A stretch of DNA of 64,000 nt from Streptomyces marincola. Lineage in GTDB: Bacteria; Actinomycetota; Actinomycetes; Streptomycetales; Streptomycetaceae. Below the pieces are notes generated by a model, which saw only the letters and a list, made by a program, of their open reading frames with translations, did no database searches and was not told the origin of the DNA. Each line of letters opens with the position of its first letter. The first letter of the stretch is position 1. The stretch is taken from NCBI RefSeq assembly GCF_020410765.1, contig NZ_CP084541.1, positions 1 to 64,000 of the forward strand. The letters are read 5' to 3'. The translations under genes and the position numbers were made by a program. Positions 1 through 8,325 of this stretch are shown here, one piece after another.

Positions 1-740
1 TGACATTCACGAGCGACATCAAGAACGTTCTGATAACGGGCGCCAGCAGCGGGATCGGTGAGGCGACGGCCCGGCGTCTCGCGGCTGACGGCCACCGGGT
101 CTTCCTCGGTGCCCGGCGTGGAGAGCGTCTGGAGCGGCTGGCGGAGGAGATCCGTGCGGCGGGCGGGCAGGTCGGGTACCGGCGTCTGGATGTCACGGAC
201 GCCGCCGACATGCGTGCCTTTGTGGCTGCGGCGTCGGCCGGGGGCCACCGGGTCGACGTGCTGGTGAACAACGCCGGGGTGATGCCGCTGTCGCCCATGG
301 AGGCGCTGTTGACCGAGGAGTGGGATCGCATGATCGACGTCAATGTGCGCGGGGTGCTGCATGGGATCGCCGCTGTGCTGCCGCGTATGCGGCGGCAGGG
401 GGGTGGGCATCTGGTCAACGTCGCCTCGATCGGGGCCCACGAGGTCGTGCCGACAGCCGCCGTGTACTGCGCGACGAAGTTCGCGGTGCGCGCGATCTCC
501 GAGGGGTTGCGCCAGGAGTCGGCGGGCGATATCCGTGTCACGCTGGTGTCTCCTGGGGTGACCGAGTCGGAGCTGGCGGACAGCATTACCGATCAGAACG
601 CGCGGGAGGCCATGCTCGCCTACCGCGCGGTGGCGCTGCCGGCGTCCGCGATCGCTGATGCCATCGCCTACGCTGTCGCCCAGCCTGCGGAGGTCGATGT
701 CAACGAGATCATCGTTCGCCCGGCTGCGGGGGCCCAGTGA
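1..740 (+). CDS. SDR family NAD(P)-dependent oxidoreductase (start codon cut by window edge)
   Basis: Classical short-chain dehydrogenase/reductase with a Rossmann fold; the substrate cannot be read from sequence. Window bases 1-2 are TG followed by ACA, so the start codon most likely begins one base before the window, giving a 246-residue protein with nothing else missing. Numbered from that start, the cofactor motif TGASSGIG lies at 13-20, the structural NNAG at 90-93, the catalytic Ser at 143 and the YxxxK pair at Y156/K160. It overlaps the next gene by four bases (GTGA), so the two are translationally coupled. The NTF2-like partner hints at a small-molecule or polyketide-type substrate, but that is inference. 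Confidence 0.9.
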   Translation, partial: TFTSDIKNVLITGASSGIGEATARRLAADGHRVFLGARRGERLERLAEEIRAAGGQVGYRRLDVTDAADMRAFVAAASAGGHRVDVLVNNAGVMPLSPMEALLTEEWDRMIDVNVRGVLHGIAAVLPRMRRQGGGHLVNVASIGAHEVVPTAAVYCATKFAVRAISEGLRQESAGDIRVTLVSPGVTESELADSITDQNAREAMLAYRAVALPASAIADAIAYAVAQPAEVDVNEIIVRPAAGAQ

Positions 741-1216
741 ACGCCGCCGCGACGGCCGCGCTTTTGGACCGGGTGCGCGCGTTGGAGGACGAGCGGGACC
801 TGCGGGCGTTGCTGGTCCGGGGCTGGCGCGCGTTGGATCTCAGGGACTGGGACACCTGGATCGAGAACTGGGCGCCGGACGCGGTCCTGGAGTTCGGGCC
901 GTGGCAGGAGGTGCGTGGCAGGGACGCCATTCGCCGCACTGTGATGGAGGCGGAGGCCGGGTATGCCTTCATGCAGCATCACATTCTGAATGTGGCTTTC
1001 GATGTGCGCGGCGACCGGGCCGGTGGCATCGGTTACATGTGGTTTGTCGCCGTTCCTGAACCCGGTATGCGCACCTCGCCCTACGCAATGGGCGGTCCGT
1101 ACGATTGGGAGTTCGTCCGGACGGAGGCCGGCTGGCGTCTGGCCCGTCAGCGTCTCGGCGTCTGGTGGGAGACGGGTGAGGACTCCACGGGTGCTTTCGC
1201 GGGTGGTTCGGGCTGA
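737..1216 (+). CDS. SnoaL/NTF2-like family protein
   Basis: A 159-residue protein of the NTF2-like/SnoaL-like cone fold. This superfamily includes cyclases, isomerases, dehydratases and non-catalytic binding proteins. The N-terminal helices with the pattern LxxRGWRALDLRDWDTW and the strand run near residues 90-110 fit the fold; no signal peptide is visible. The GTG start sits inside the stop of the upstream SDR gene (GTGA overlap), so the pair form one translational unit and probably act on the same substrate. The exact reaction is not recognisable. Confidence 0.8.
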   Translation: MNAAATAALLDRVRALEDERDLRALLVRGWRALDLRDWDTWIENWAPDAVLEFGPWQEVRGRDAIRRTVMEAEAGYAFMQHHILNVAFDVRGDRAGGIGYMWFVAVPEPGMRTSPYAMGGPYDWEFVRTEAGWRLARQRLGVWWETGEDSTGAFAGGSG

Positions 1217-1288
1217 GGTGCCCGGCCGGGTGGGGCTGCCGTCGGCGGGCGGCGGCCTGGCCCGGTGTTCGGGGTGCTGCGGTGGGGA

Positions 1289-1317
1289 TTGACGTGGTGG
1301 GTGCCTGGGGCTACAAA
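1289..1317 (+). promoter_or_regulatory. Sigma-70-type promoter of the GH16 gene
   Basis: A -35 box TTGACG (1289-1294) and a -10 box TACAAA followed by T (1312-1317) are separated by exactly 17 bases, matching the vegetative sigma (HrdB) consensus of Streptomyces. Transcription would start near 1324, inside the palindrome at 1323-1336 and about 80 bases before the glucanase start codon. Confidence 0.7.
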
Positions 1318-1322
1318 TCCGG

Positions 1323-1336
1323 TGAGAGCGCTCTCA
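1323..1336. promoter_or_regulatory. Perfect 14-bp palindromic operator, LacI-family type
   Basis: The sequence TGAGAGCGCTCTCA is a perfect inverted repeat centred on CG. Its GAGCGCTC core is shared with the CebR operator of Streptomyces (TGGGAGCGCTCCCA), which controls cello-oligosaccharide genes. It overlaps the predicted transcription start of the glucanase gene, the usual position for repression released by an oligosaccharide. Operator type and position are seen; the identity of the regulator is inference, and no LacI gene is present nearby. Confidence 0.75.
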
Positions 1337-1403
1337 TTCCGGTGCGGCGCGTCGTGCGCCGGGCCGTTCCCGCACCTTTTCGTCGGCAGGAAGGCGCTCA
1401 TTC

Positions 1404-2837
1404 ATGTCCGGATCCGCGGCTTTGCGGAGAGTTACGCCGCTTGCCACCGCGTTTGTCGTGCTGCTTGGTCTGGTTGCCGCGCTGCTCGCGGCGCCGCCCG
1501 CACGTGGCGCGGTGCCGTCTCTTCCCGGTTGGACACTTCAGTGGAGCGATGATTTCACCGGTCCGTCGGGTTCGCTGCCCTCGTCCGCCAACTGGCAGAT
1601 CGATATTGGTCGTTCGTATCCGGGCGGGCCGGATGCCTGGGGCACGGGCGAGGTGCAGACGTACACCGATTCTCCGGCCAATCTCAGCCTTGATGGTACG
1701 GGTAATCTGCGCATCACCCCGTTGCGCGACGCCGCGGGCAACTGGACGTCGGGCCGTATCGAGACCCGCCGGGCGGATTTCAAGGCGCCGGCGGGCGGGG
1801 TGCTGCGGATGGAGAGCCGCCTCCAGGTGCCGAACGTAACCGGTGCCGCCGCCCTGGGCTACTGGCCGGCGTTCTGGGCGCTGGGGTCGCCGTACCGCGG
1901 CAATTACTGGAACTGGCCGGGCATCGGCGAGTTCGACGTGATGGAGAACGTCAATGGCATCAACTCGGTGTGGGGCGTGCTGCATTGCGGTACGGCGCCC
2001 GGCGGGCCCTGCAACGAGAGCAACGGGCTGGGGGCCAGCCGCCCGTGTCCGGGCAGCACGTGCCAGTCCGCGTTCCACACGTACAGCTTCGAGTGGGACC
2101 GCTCGGTGTCGCCCAACCAGCTCCGCTGGTACGTCGACGGGCAGCTCTACCACAGCGTGGCGCAGAATCAGCTCGATGCCACCACGTGGGCCAACATGAC
2201 GGAGCATGCGGGGTACTTCATTCTGCTCAACGTGGCCATGGGCGGCGCTTTTCCCGACGGGGTCGCGGGGCATGCCACTCCGACGGCGTCCACGGTGCCG
2301 GGCCGTCCCATGCTGGTCGACTACGTCGCGGTGTGGACGCGCGGCGGCGGTGGCACCGAGCCGGGGCCGGGTGCACCGTTGTATCTGCGTGAGGGCGGCG
2401 TGCTGGGCGCGGCGGGTGGCGCGGGGTCGTCCGTGTCCGTGGCGTCCGCGGGCGGTGCGAATTACGACGGTGTGCCGCATCAGCCGCAGACGTTCACGGC
2501 GTCGAATGTCACCGGTGCTTGGAATGGTGGCGCCACTGCTTTTGATCTTTTCGTGGATGCGGGCACCGCGATCGCCAATGGGCAGCAGGTGCGCGTTTCC
2601 TACGACAGGACCGGGGACGGCAGTTGGGAACGTGTCGAGACGTACACGTATTTCGCGACCGACCCGGTCCCCGGCTGGGAGCACTACACCCAGGCGCGGG
2701 GGCTGCGTTCGGCCACTGGTAGTCACGGTGATCTGGCGGGTGGCCGGGTCAGGGTCGAGGTGTGGAACGCGATCGGTGGCGCGTCCTCGCTCCTGGGGAC
2801 AGGGAACCGGTCTTTCGTCCGCATCCCCTACGAGTGA
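1404..2837 (+). CDS. Secreted glycoside hydrolase family 16 beta-glucanase
   Basis: A 477-residue exported endo-beta-glucanase, probably acting on beta-1,3- or beta-1,3/1,4-glucans. A Sec signal peptide covers about residues 1-36, ending in an AxGA-like site. The GH16 beta-jelly-roll domain spans about 40-315. The catalytic motif GEFDVMEN contains the nucleophile E176, the assisting D178 and the acid/base E181. A Gly/Pro-rich linker near 315-328 leads to a C-terminal beta-rich module of about 150 residues that may bind carbohydrate; I cannot assign it to a CBM family. The start is supported by an AGGAAGG sequence upstream. Induction by glucan fragments is suggested by the operator at 1323-1336. 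Exact substrate is uncertain. Confidence 0.93.
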   Translation: MSGSAALRRVTPLATAFVVLLGLVAALLAAPPARGAVPSLPGWTLQWSDDFTGPSGSLPSSANWQIDIGRSYPGGPDAWGTGEVQTYTDSPANLSLDGTGNLRITPLRDAAGNWTSGRIETRRADFKAPAGGVLRMESRLQVPNVTGAAALGYWPAFWALGSPYRGNYWNWPGIGEFDVMENVNGINSVWGVLHCGTAPGGPCNESNGLGASRPCPGSTCQSAFHTYSFEWDRSVSPNQLRWYVDGQLYHSVAQNQLDATTWANMTEHAGYFILLNVAMGGAFPDGVAGHATPTASTVPGRPMLVDYVAVWTRGGGGTEPGPGAPLYLREGGVLGAAGGAGSSVSVASAGGANYDGVPHQPQTFTASNVTGAWNGGATAFDLFVDAGTAIANGQQVRVSYDRTGDGSWERVETYTYFATDPVPGWEHYTQARGLRSATGSHGDLAGGRVRVEVWNAIGGASSLLGTGNRSFVRIPYE

Positions 2838-2847
2838 TCACTGGTCT

Positions 2848-2881
2848 GCCCGGCCGTTCCGCCCTCGCGGGGCGGCCGGGC
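2848..2881 (+). terminator. GC hairpin after the GH16 gene
   Basis: The arms GCCCGGCCG (2848-2856) and CGGCCGGGC (2873-2881) pair perfectly just after the glucanase stop codon. It lacks a long T tract, which is normal for Streptomyces terminators. Confidence 0.6.
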
Positions 2882-2991
2882 GGGCGTGGGGCGTACTGTC
2901 GCGCGGGGTCCGCGGCCGGTAGGAATGACCCGGCGGTGCCGCGTCGGCGGTCCCGTCCTTCTCGTTCGTTCACTGAAGGAGGCGTTGCGCC

Positions 2992-3438
2992 ATGCGCGGA
3001 TATCGGCGTGCCCTGGTTCGCGGCGGTCTGATCGCGGCGGCTGTCGCCGCCCTGTCTCTGCCGGGCGGCAGCGCGCACGCGACGCCGCCGGGGCCGGGGG
3101 TCACGGGCACCGTGATCGCGCAGCGGACCGTGGGGGGTACGGACTACATTCTCCGTGAGCTGACCATTCCGCCTGGGCAGGCCACCGGGTGGCACTATCA
3201 CGATGGTCCCGTGCGGGGTTACATCGCGCGGGGCACCCTCAGTCATTACGACGCGACGTGCGCGTCGGACGGGGTGTACCCGGCCGGGAGTGCCATTGAG
3301 GAGGGCCACGGGCCCGATGCGGTGCACTTCGGCCGCAACGAGGGGTCGGAGCCGCTCGTTCTGTACGCGTTGTACGTGCTGCCGCATGGTGCTCCGCTGG
3401 CCAATGACGCGCCCAATCCGGGGTGCGACTTCGAGTAG
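2992..3438 (+). CDS. Secreted cupin-domain protein
   Basis: A 148-residue exported protein. Residues 1-30 form a signal peptide (Arg-containing start, Ala/Leu core, AHA cleavage region). The rest is a single cupin: PPGQATGWHYHDGP holds the conserved first-motif histidines, and later residues include EGPDAVHFG-like second-motif positions. Cupins of this kind bind a metal and can be enzymes or ligand-binding proteins; the function is not known here. An AAGGAGG ribosome binding site about ten bases before the ATG supports the start. It stands alone between the glucanase and catalase genes on the same strand. Confidence 0.8.
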   Translation: MRGYRRALVRGGLIAAAVAALSLPGGSAHATPPGPGVTGTVIAQRTVGGTDYILRELTIPPGQATGWHYHDGPVRGYIARGTLSHYDATCASDGVYPAGSAIEEGHGPDAVHFGRNEGSEPLVLYALYVLPHGAPLANDAPNPGCDFE

Positions 3439-3557
3439 TGCTGCTTCCGCCATCGGAGGGGCGCTGGGGCGCAGCTCCGGTGGCGGGGTCGCCGCGGGTG
3501 CGGTAGCCATGGGAGGGGGGGAACGTCCGCGCGTGTGGTGAGGCGAGGAGCCGCAGC

Positions 3558-5216
3558 ATGACAGATGTGTCCAGCAAGGGACCGGAGCCGAGTGACGAGC
3601 GGAAGGTGCTGACCAACCGGCAGGGCCATCCGGTGTACGACAACCAGAATCAGCGGACGGTGGGGGCTCGGGGCCCGGCGACGCTGGAGAACTACCAGTT
3701 CCTGGAGAAGATCAGTCATTTCGACCGGGAGCGGGTGCCCGAGCGGGTGGTGCATGCGCGGGGGGTCACGGCCTACGGGTACTTCGAGTCCTACGGCGCC
3801 TGGGGTGAGGAGCCCATCGACCGTTTCACCCGGGCGAAGCTGTTCCAGGGGCGCGGCAAGCGGACCGAGGTCGCCGTGCGCTTTTCGACGGTCATCGGCG
3901 GGCGGGACTCGGCCGAGACGGCGCGGGATCCGCGGGGTTTCGCGGTGAAGTTCTATACCGAGGAGGGGAACTGGGATCTGGTCGGCAACAATCTCGCGGT
4001 GTTCTTCATTCGCGACGCGATCAAGTTTCCCGACGTGATTCACTCTTTGAAGCCCGATCCTGTCTCGCATGAACAGAAGCCGGGCCGGATCTTCGATTTC
4101 ATGTCGCAGACTCCCGAGAGCATGCACATGCTGGTCAATCTGTTCAGTCCGCGGGGGATTCCTGCGGACTACCGGCACATGCAGGGTTTTGGTGTGAACA
4201 CGTACAAGTGGGTCAATGGGCGGGGCGAGACGAAGCTCGTCAAGTACCACTGGATGCCCAAGCAGGGCGTGCGTTCCATGACGGAGGAGGACGCGGCGGC
4301 CATTCAGGCGGGTGAGCTGGGGCATGCGACGAAGGACCTGTACGGGGCGATCCGCCGGGGCGATCACCCCGAGTGGGAGCTGCTCGTGCAGATGATGGAT
4401 GACCACGAGCACCCGGAGCTGGCTTTCGATCCGCTCGACGACACCAAGGTGTGGCCGGAGCAGGAGTTCCCGCCCCACCCTGTGGGCCGCATGGTCCTGG
4501 ATCGGACGGTGTCGAATTACTTCGCGGAGAACGAGCAGATCGCGTTCGGCACGGGTGTGCTCGTGGACGGGCTGGACTTCTCCGACGACAAGATGCTGGT
4601 CGGGCGCACGTTCTCCTACAGCGACACCCAGCGCTACCGTGTGGGCGCGAACTATCTCCAGCTGCCGGTGAACGCGGCGAAGGGCGCTCCGGTGCGCACG
4701 AATCAGCGTGACGGCCAGATGGCGGTCGGGGTGGATGATTCGGGCGAGAATCCGGAGGTCAACTATGAGCCTTCCCTTCTGGGCGGTCTCCGGGAGGCCA
4801 CGTACAGCACGACCGACGACGAGGGGCCCGAGATCCGCGGACGGGTGACCCGCAAGCGGATCCCCCGGACGAATGACTATCAGCAGGCGGGTCAGCGTTA
4901 TCTGCTGATGGAGGAGTGGGAGCGGGACGACCTGGTGCACAACATGGTGTCGTTGCTCTCCCAGTGCGAGCGGGCGGTGCAGGAGCGGATGGTGTGGCAC
5001 TTCCTGCTGGTTGAGAACGACCTCGGGTTGCGGGTCGGTGAGGGGCTCGGTATTACGCCGGATGATGTGCGTGGCTTGGCGCCCTTGGCTTCCCAGACTC
5101 TCACGGAGGAGGACGAGCGGCGGCTGGCGAGGCTGGGGGACAATCCGCCGCGCGACGTGGAGGGGCTCACGATGACGCATTGCGTCCCGAACGAGCGGCA
5201 TGTGGTCACGCGCTGA
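3558..5216 (+). CDS. katA: Heme catalase
   Basis: A monofunctional catalase that converts hydrogen peroxide to water and oxygen in the cytoplasm. Visible hallmarks are the active-site histidine H66 in VPERVVHARG, the GNN motif at 143-145 before VFFIRDAIKFP, and the heme-ligand signature RTFSYSDTQRYRVG with the proximal tyrosine at Y354. At 552 residues it is longer than the roughly 480-500 of typical small-subunit catalases, mostly through its C-terminal region, but lacks the extra flavodoxin-like domain of the large-subunit type. The ATG follows a GCGAGGAG ribosome binding site. No obvious peroxide-responsive regulator gene is adjacent. The symbol follows family usage. Confidence 0.95.
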   Translation: MTDVSSKGPEPSDERKVLTNRQGHPVYDNQNQRTVGARGPATLENYQFLEKISHFDRERVPERVVHARGVTAYGYFESYGAWGEEPIDRFTRAKLFQGRGKRTEVAVRFSTVIGGRDSAETARDPRGFAVKFYTEEGNWDLVGNNLAVFFIRDAIKFPDVIHSLKPDPVSHEQKPGRIFDFMSQTPESMHMLVNLFSPRGIPADYRHMQGFGVNTYKWVNGRGETKLVKYHWMPKQGVRSMTEEDAAAIQAGELGHATKDLYGAIRRGDHPEWELLVQMMDDHEHPELAFDPLDDTKVWPEQEFPPHPVGRMVLDRTVSNYFAENEQIAFGTGVLVDGLDFSDDKMLVGRTFSYSDTQRYRVGANYLQLPVNAAKGAPVRTNQRDGQMAVGVDDSGENPEVNYEPSLLGGLREATYSTTDDEGPEIRGRVTRKRIPRTNDYQQAGQRYLLMEEWERDDLVHNMVSLLSQCERAVQERMVWHFLLVENDLGLRVGEGLGITPDDVRGLAPLASQTLTEEDERRLARLGDNPPRDVEGLTMTHCVPNERHVVTR

Positions 5217-5471
5217 GCCGGAGGGTGCTGCGGGCCCGGCAAGGGCCGGTCGCCGGGTGCCTTCCTTCTCCGGTCGGGTGCCCGGCGCCCCCGTGTCCCG
5301 TGCCGTGTGGTCGGTGGCGTCGTGCGGGGTGCGGCCGGGGCGGGGCGGGGGGCGCGTGGTTCTGTGCTCGGTCGGGGCTTTTCCTCGGCGGGGTGGGGGA
5401 TTCGGGGTGCCGGGGGGCGCGTGTGCGGGGCTGGGGCGCCCGGTGGGCCGCGGGCCGGTTACCGTGCGGGC

Positions 5472-6605
5472 ATGGGGATCAACAGGGGTGAGCTGTCGGA
5501 GGACTTGGCGCCCGCGGGGTATGCGCTGCTGCTCGCGGCGGCACCGGCCCGTGGGGCTCTGGTGGATGTGGAGGGCGTGCTGCCTGCGCTGGCCGCTGTT
5601 CCGCCGGGTGTTCTGACGGGAGCGAGGACGGGAAGCGTGGTGCAGTTGGAGTATCCGCTGGACCCGCATGTGGTGCTGGCGGCGCTGCGGACGGCGGCGC
5701 GGCATCCGGGGCCGGTGCTGGTGGTCGTCGTCGGGCAGGTGATGCTCGACAGGAGGCGGACGCCGCATCTGGCGCTGGCGCGCAGCACGCCGCGGACCGT
5801 GCGCTATGACGGCATGCCGTGGTCGTGGCTCGCGGCCGAACTCGCGGGGCGGCCGGGTGGCTCGACGACGGTGATCGCGGACCTGGTGGCGGACGGCGCG
5901 GTGTGGGAGCAGCCGGGCTGTCTTGGCGGAGGGGTCGCGGGTCTGGGGGTGTTGGGCGCGCTCGCTCCGCCGCCGCGGCGTCGGCAGTCGGTACGGCCCA
6001 GGTACGCGCGGGTGCTCGCGGCGGTGTTGCGTTCTGTGGCGGCGCGCCCGCCGGTTGAGGAGGTGCACCGGGCGGTCCTGGGGCATCCGGATGTGGTGGG
6101 CGCGCCGTTTTTGGACCTGGGTGCGCCTGCCGGGGTGCCGGCTGCGCCGGTTGAGTCGGCGGGCGCGGACCCGCACGGGCCGGTGCGCGCGGCGGCGAGG
6201 GCGGGGCGTTTCGCGGAGGCGGCGGCGTTGGCCGCGGCGTGCGAGCAGGCCGCGTTGCGGGCGGGTGGGCCGCGGTCGCCCGAGGCGGTGCACTGGCTGG
6301 AGGTGCAGGCCGACATCGCCTGGCTGGCCGGGCAGCCGCAGCGGGCCACGGCCGGGTGGATCCGGGTGGCGGCGGCGCGGCTGGCCGCCGGGGAGGCCGC
6401 GGACTCCGCTGACGTGGTGCGGGCGGTGGATCAGGCTCATCACTGCTGGTTGCGGGTTGTGGACGTGTCCGCCGCGCGGCTGCTCGCCGACGAGTTGGAG
6501 CCGTTGCGCCGCGCGGTGCCCGGGGGTCGCCCGGGGGCGCTTCGGGCGTTGCACGAGCGGCTCGCCGCGCTGTCCGCCGACCCGCCCGGCGCCTCTGCGG
6601 GCTGA
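5472..6605 (+). CDS. Uncharacterised protein, possible degenerate caspase-like plus helical-repeat domains
   Basis: A 377-residue soluble protein I do not recognise. The N-terminal half (about 50-150) reads like an alternating alpha/beta fold: a predicted helix, the strand VLVVVVG, then LALARSTP and a second strand TTVIADLVAD. This spacing resembles caspase-like domains of actinobacteria, but the positions where His and Cys would sit do not carry them, so if related it is inactive. The C-terminal part (about 235-370) is Ala-rich helical with TPR-like pairs. The start is chosen because the hexamer TACCGT ends six bases before this ATG, a leaderless pattern seen at several genes here. The domain reading is tentative. 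Confidence 0.6.
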   Translation: MGINRGELSEDLAPAGYALLLAAAPARGALVDVEGVLPALAAVPPGVLTGARTGSVVQLEYPLDPHVVLAALRTAARHPGPVLVVVVGQVMLDRRRTPHLALARSTPRTVRYDGMPWSWLAAELAGRPGGSTTVIADLVADGAVWEQPGCLGGGVAGLGVLGALAPPPRRRQSVRPRYARVLAAVLRSVAARPPVEEVHRAVLGHPDVVGAPFLDLGAPAGVPAAPVESAGADPHGPVRAAARAGRFAEAAALAAACEQAALRAGGPRSPEAVHWLEVQADIAWLAGQPQRATAGWIRVAAARLAAGEAADSADVVRAVDQAHHCWLRVVDVSAARLLADELEPLRRAVPGGRPGALRALHERLAALSADPPGASAG

Positions 6606-6645
6606 GGTGGCGGCTTCGGGCCGGGCGGGGGTGCGCGGGGGTGTG

Positions 6646-7992
6646 CTACGCGGTGACGCGGGCGCGCGGTGCGAGGCGCATCCGCAGGCCGTGCGGGACC
6701 AGCAGGGTGCGGACGACGGGTTTGAACGGCTCGTCCGTGACCGGCCTGAGGGTCCAGCGGGCGGAGATCGTGGCGAGGGAGAGGATCGCGGTGTTGAGCG
6801 CGAAGCGGTCGGCGATGCACTTGCGGGCTCCGGCGCCGAATGGGAAGTAGGCCTCCCGTTCGGCTTTGGTGTGCAGCCAGCGGTCGGGGTCGAAGCCGTC
6901 CACGTTCTTGTAGATGTCGGGACGCCGGTGGATGAGGTAGGGGCTCCAGACCATCTGGGTGCCGGCGGGCAGGTGGTAGCCGCCGAGTTCGGTGTCGTGG
7001 GCGACGATGCGGCTGCCGAGCCATGCGGGGGCGTAGAGGCGCAGGGTCTCGGTGATGACGCGTTCGGTCAGCGGGAGGCGGGGCAGGTGGTCGTGGGTGG
7101 CGGGGCCGTCTCCGACGACTTCGTCGACTTCGGCTTGGAGCCGCTGTTCGATGTGGGGGTGCCTGCTGACCTGGTAGAGGGCCCAGGCGAGGGTGGCCGC
7201 GGTGGTTTCGGCGCCGGCGAAGAAGAAGGTCAGGACTTGTTCGGTGATTTCGCGGTCGCTCAGGCCGCGGCTGCCGGCTTCGCTGTCGGGGTCCTGGGCG
7301 CTCATGAGTGAGGACAGCAGGTCGCCGTGGTCGGTGGTGTCCTGGCGGCGGGCTGCGATGATCTGGCCGACGGTGTGGAACAGGCGTTTGCGGGCCCGGA
7401 AGTAGCGCCGGTTGACGGGGGTGGGCAGGCGGTTGATCAGTGGCGGCATGATGATGCGCCAGAAGACGCTGCGGGAGAGGGCGACGAAGTCGTCCGCGAC
7501 GTCCTGGGCGACTCGGGGCAGGGCGGTGGCGAACATCGACTCGACGTTGACGCGCAGGGCCATGGCCGCGGCCTCGGCGCTGAGGTCGATGGTCTGGCCG
7601 TCCTGCCAGGTGGTGGTCATGGCGTCGCAGGCCGAGGACATGACGGTGGCGTAGGCGGGCATGCGGCTGCGGTGGAACGCGGGCTGGCACAGCCGGCGCT
7701 GGCGGCGGTGTTCGCTGTGGGGGCAGGTGCCGAGTCCGCCGCCGACGGATTCCCTGGCGCGGTCGAAGACGGGGCCGCCCATGTCGTAGGTGCGGTCGTC
7801 GAGGAGGACTTGGCGGGCGAGTTCGGGGTCGCAGACCATGACCACGGAGAGCGGCCCCATGCGCATGGTCACGAGGCTTCCGTGGTCGGGCAGGGAGGAC
7901 ATGAAGCCCAGCGGGTCGCGGAGGAGGGGCAAGGCGTGCCCGAGGAAGGGAATCGACTTGTCCGCCAGTGGGATTGCCGCGCCAGTGCCCAT
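6646..7992 (-). CDS. Cytochrome P450
   Basis: A 448-residue heme monooxygenase. The oxygen-activating I-helix motif AGAETT is at 259-264, the ExxR pair at E315/R318, and the heme-thiolate cysteine at C392 in FGAGARKC. The last glycine of the usual FxxGxRxCxG is alanine here. The N-terminus has no membrane anchor, as expected for a bacterial P450. The overall look (PxFHRSRMPAY, FFFAGAETTAATLAWAL) is that of bacterial P450s acting on terpenoid or polyketide scaffolds. The ATG at 7992 has AAGGAG seven bases upstream. No ferredoxin gene is adjacent. The imine-reductase-like gene lies upstream on the same strand beyond a strong hairpin. Confidence 0.92.
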   Translation of the reverse strand: MGTGAAIPLADKSIPFLGHALPLLRDPLGFMSSLPDHGSLVTMRMGPLSVVMVCDPELARQVLLDDRTYDMGGPVFDRARESVGGGLGTCPHSEHRRQRRLCQPAFHRSRMPAYATVMSSACDAMTTTWQDGQTIDLSAEAAAMALRVNVESMFATALPRVAQDVADDFVALSRSVFWRIIMPPLINRLPTPVNRRYFRARKRLFHTVGQIIAARRQDTTDHGDLLSSLMSAQDPDSEAGSRGLSDREITEQVLTFFFAGAETTAATLAWALYQVSRHPHIEQRLQAEVDEVVGDGPATHDHLPRLPLTERVITETLRLYAPAWLGSRIVAHDTELGGYHLPAGTQMVWSPYLIHRRPDIYKNVDGFDPDRWLHTKAEREAYFPFGAGARKCIADRFALNTAILSLATISARWTLRPVTDEPFKPVVRTLLVPHGLRMRLAPRARVTA

Positions 7993-8325
7993 ACTGCTCC
8001 TTGTCCGCCGGGGTCGCGCCCGGTCGGCGGACCCTGCGCACGAGTCTGGCCGTGCGAGCCTCCGTGCCATAACCCCAGGCGCCTGCGCGGACGCGTGGGA
8101 ACCGCCGCCGGTTCGCGGGCCGGTCGCGCGTTTCGGGGAGTCAATCCCGTGTGGGTGCGTGGATGTGGAGCTCGGGCGCCGTTTCCTTGCCCCTTGGGAC
8201 CGCCGGAGTGCGCCCGGCGGCCGGGAGGCGCACGTGAACGCGGCGGGCGCCGGAGGCCGTTGGCCTTCCGGTGCCCGCCGCGTCCCGGCCGGTGGCCGGT
8301 GTGAGGGCCCGCGGGGTGCGGGGGG
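7993..8325. other. Intergenic region between P450 and imine-reductase-like gene
   Basis: This 333-base stretch holds no convincing gene. It contains the strong hairpin at 8240-8281 and, towards 7993, the leader of the P450 gene with its AAGGAG ribosome binding site. I could not pick out a clear -35/-10 pair. Confidence 0.6.
8240..8281 (-). terminator. Long GC hairpin downstream of the imine-reductase-like gene
   Basis: A left arm at 8240-8258 and a right arm at 8262-8281 pair over about 18 positions with one mismatch/bulge, around a GTTG-centred loop. It lies about 45 bases after the stop codon and would separate this gene from the downstream P450 transcript. Confidence 0.65.

Noticed and set aside
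3246..6554. A 1102-codon open frame on the minus strand across the catalase and its downstream gene
   Set aside because: It is opposite a complete catalase, has His/Arg/Pro-rich composition without domains, and arises because high GC removes stop codons in antisense frames.
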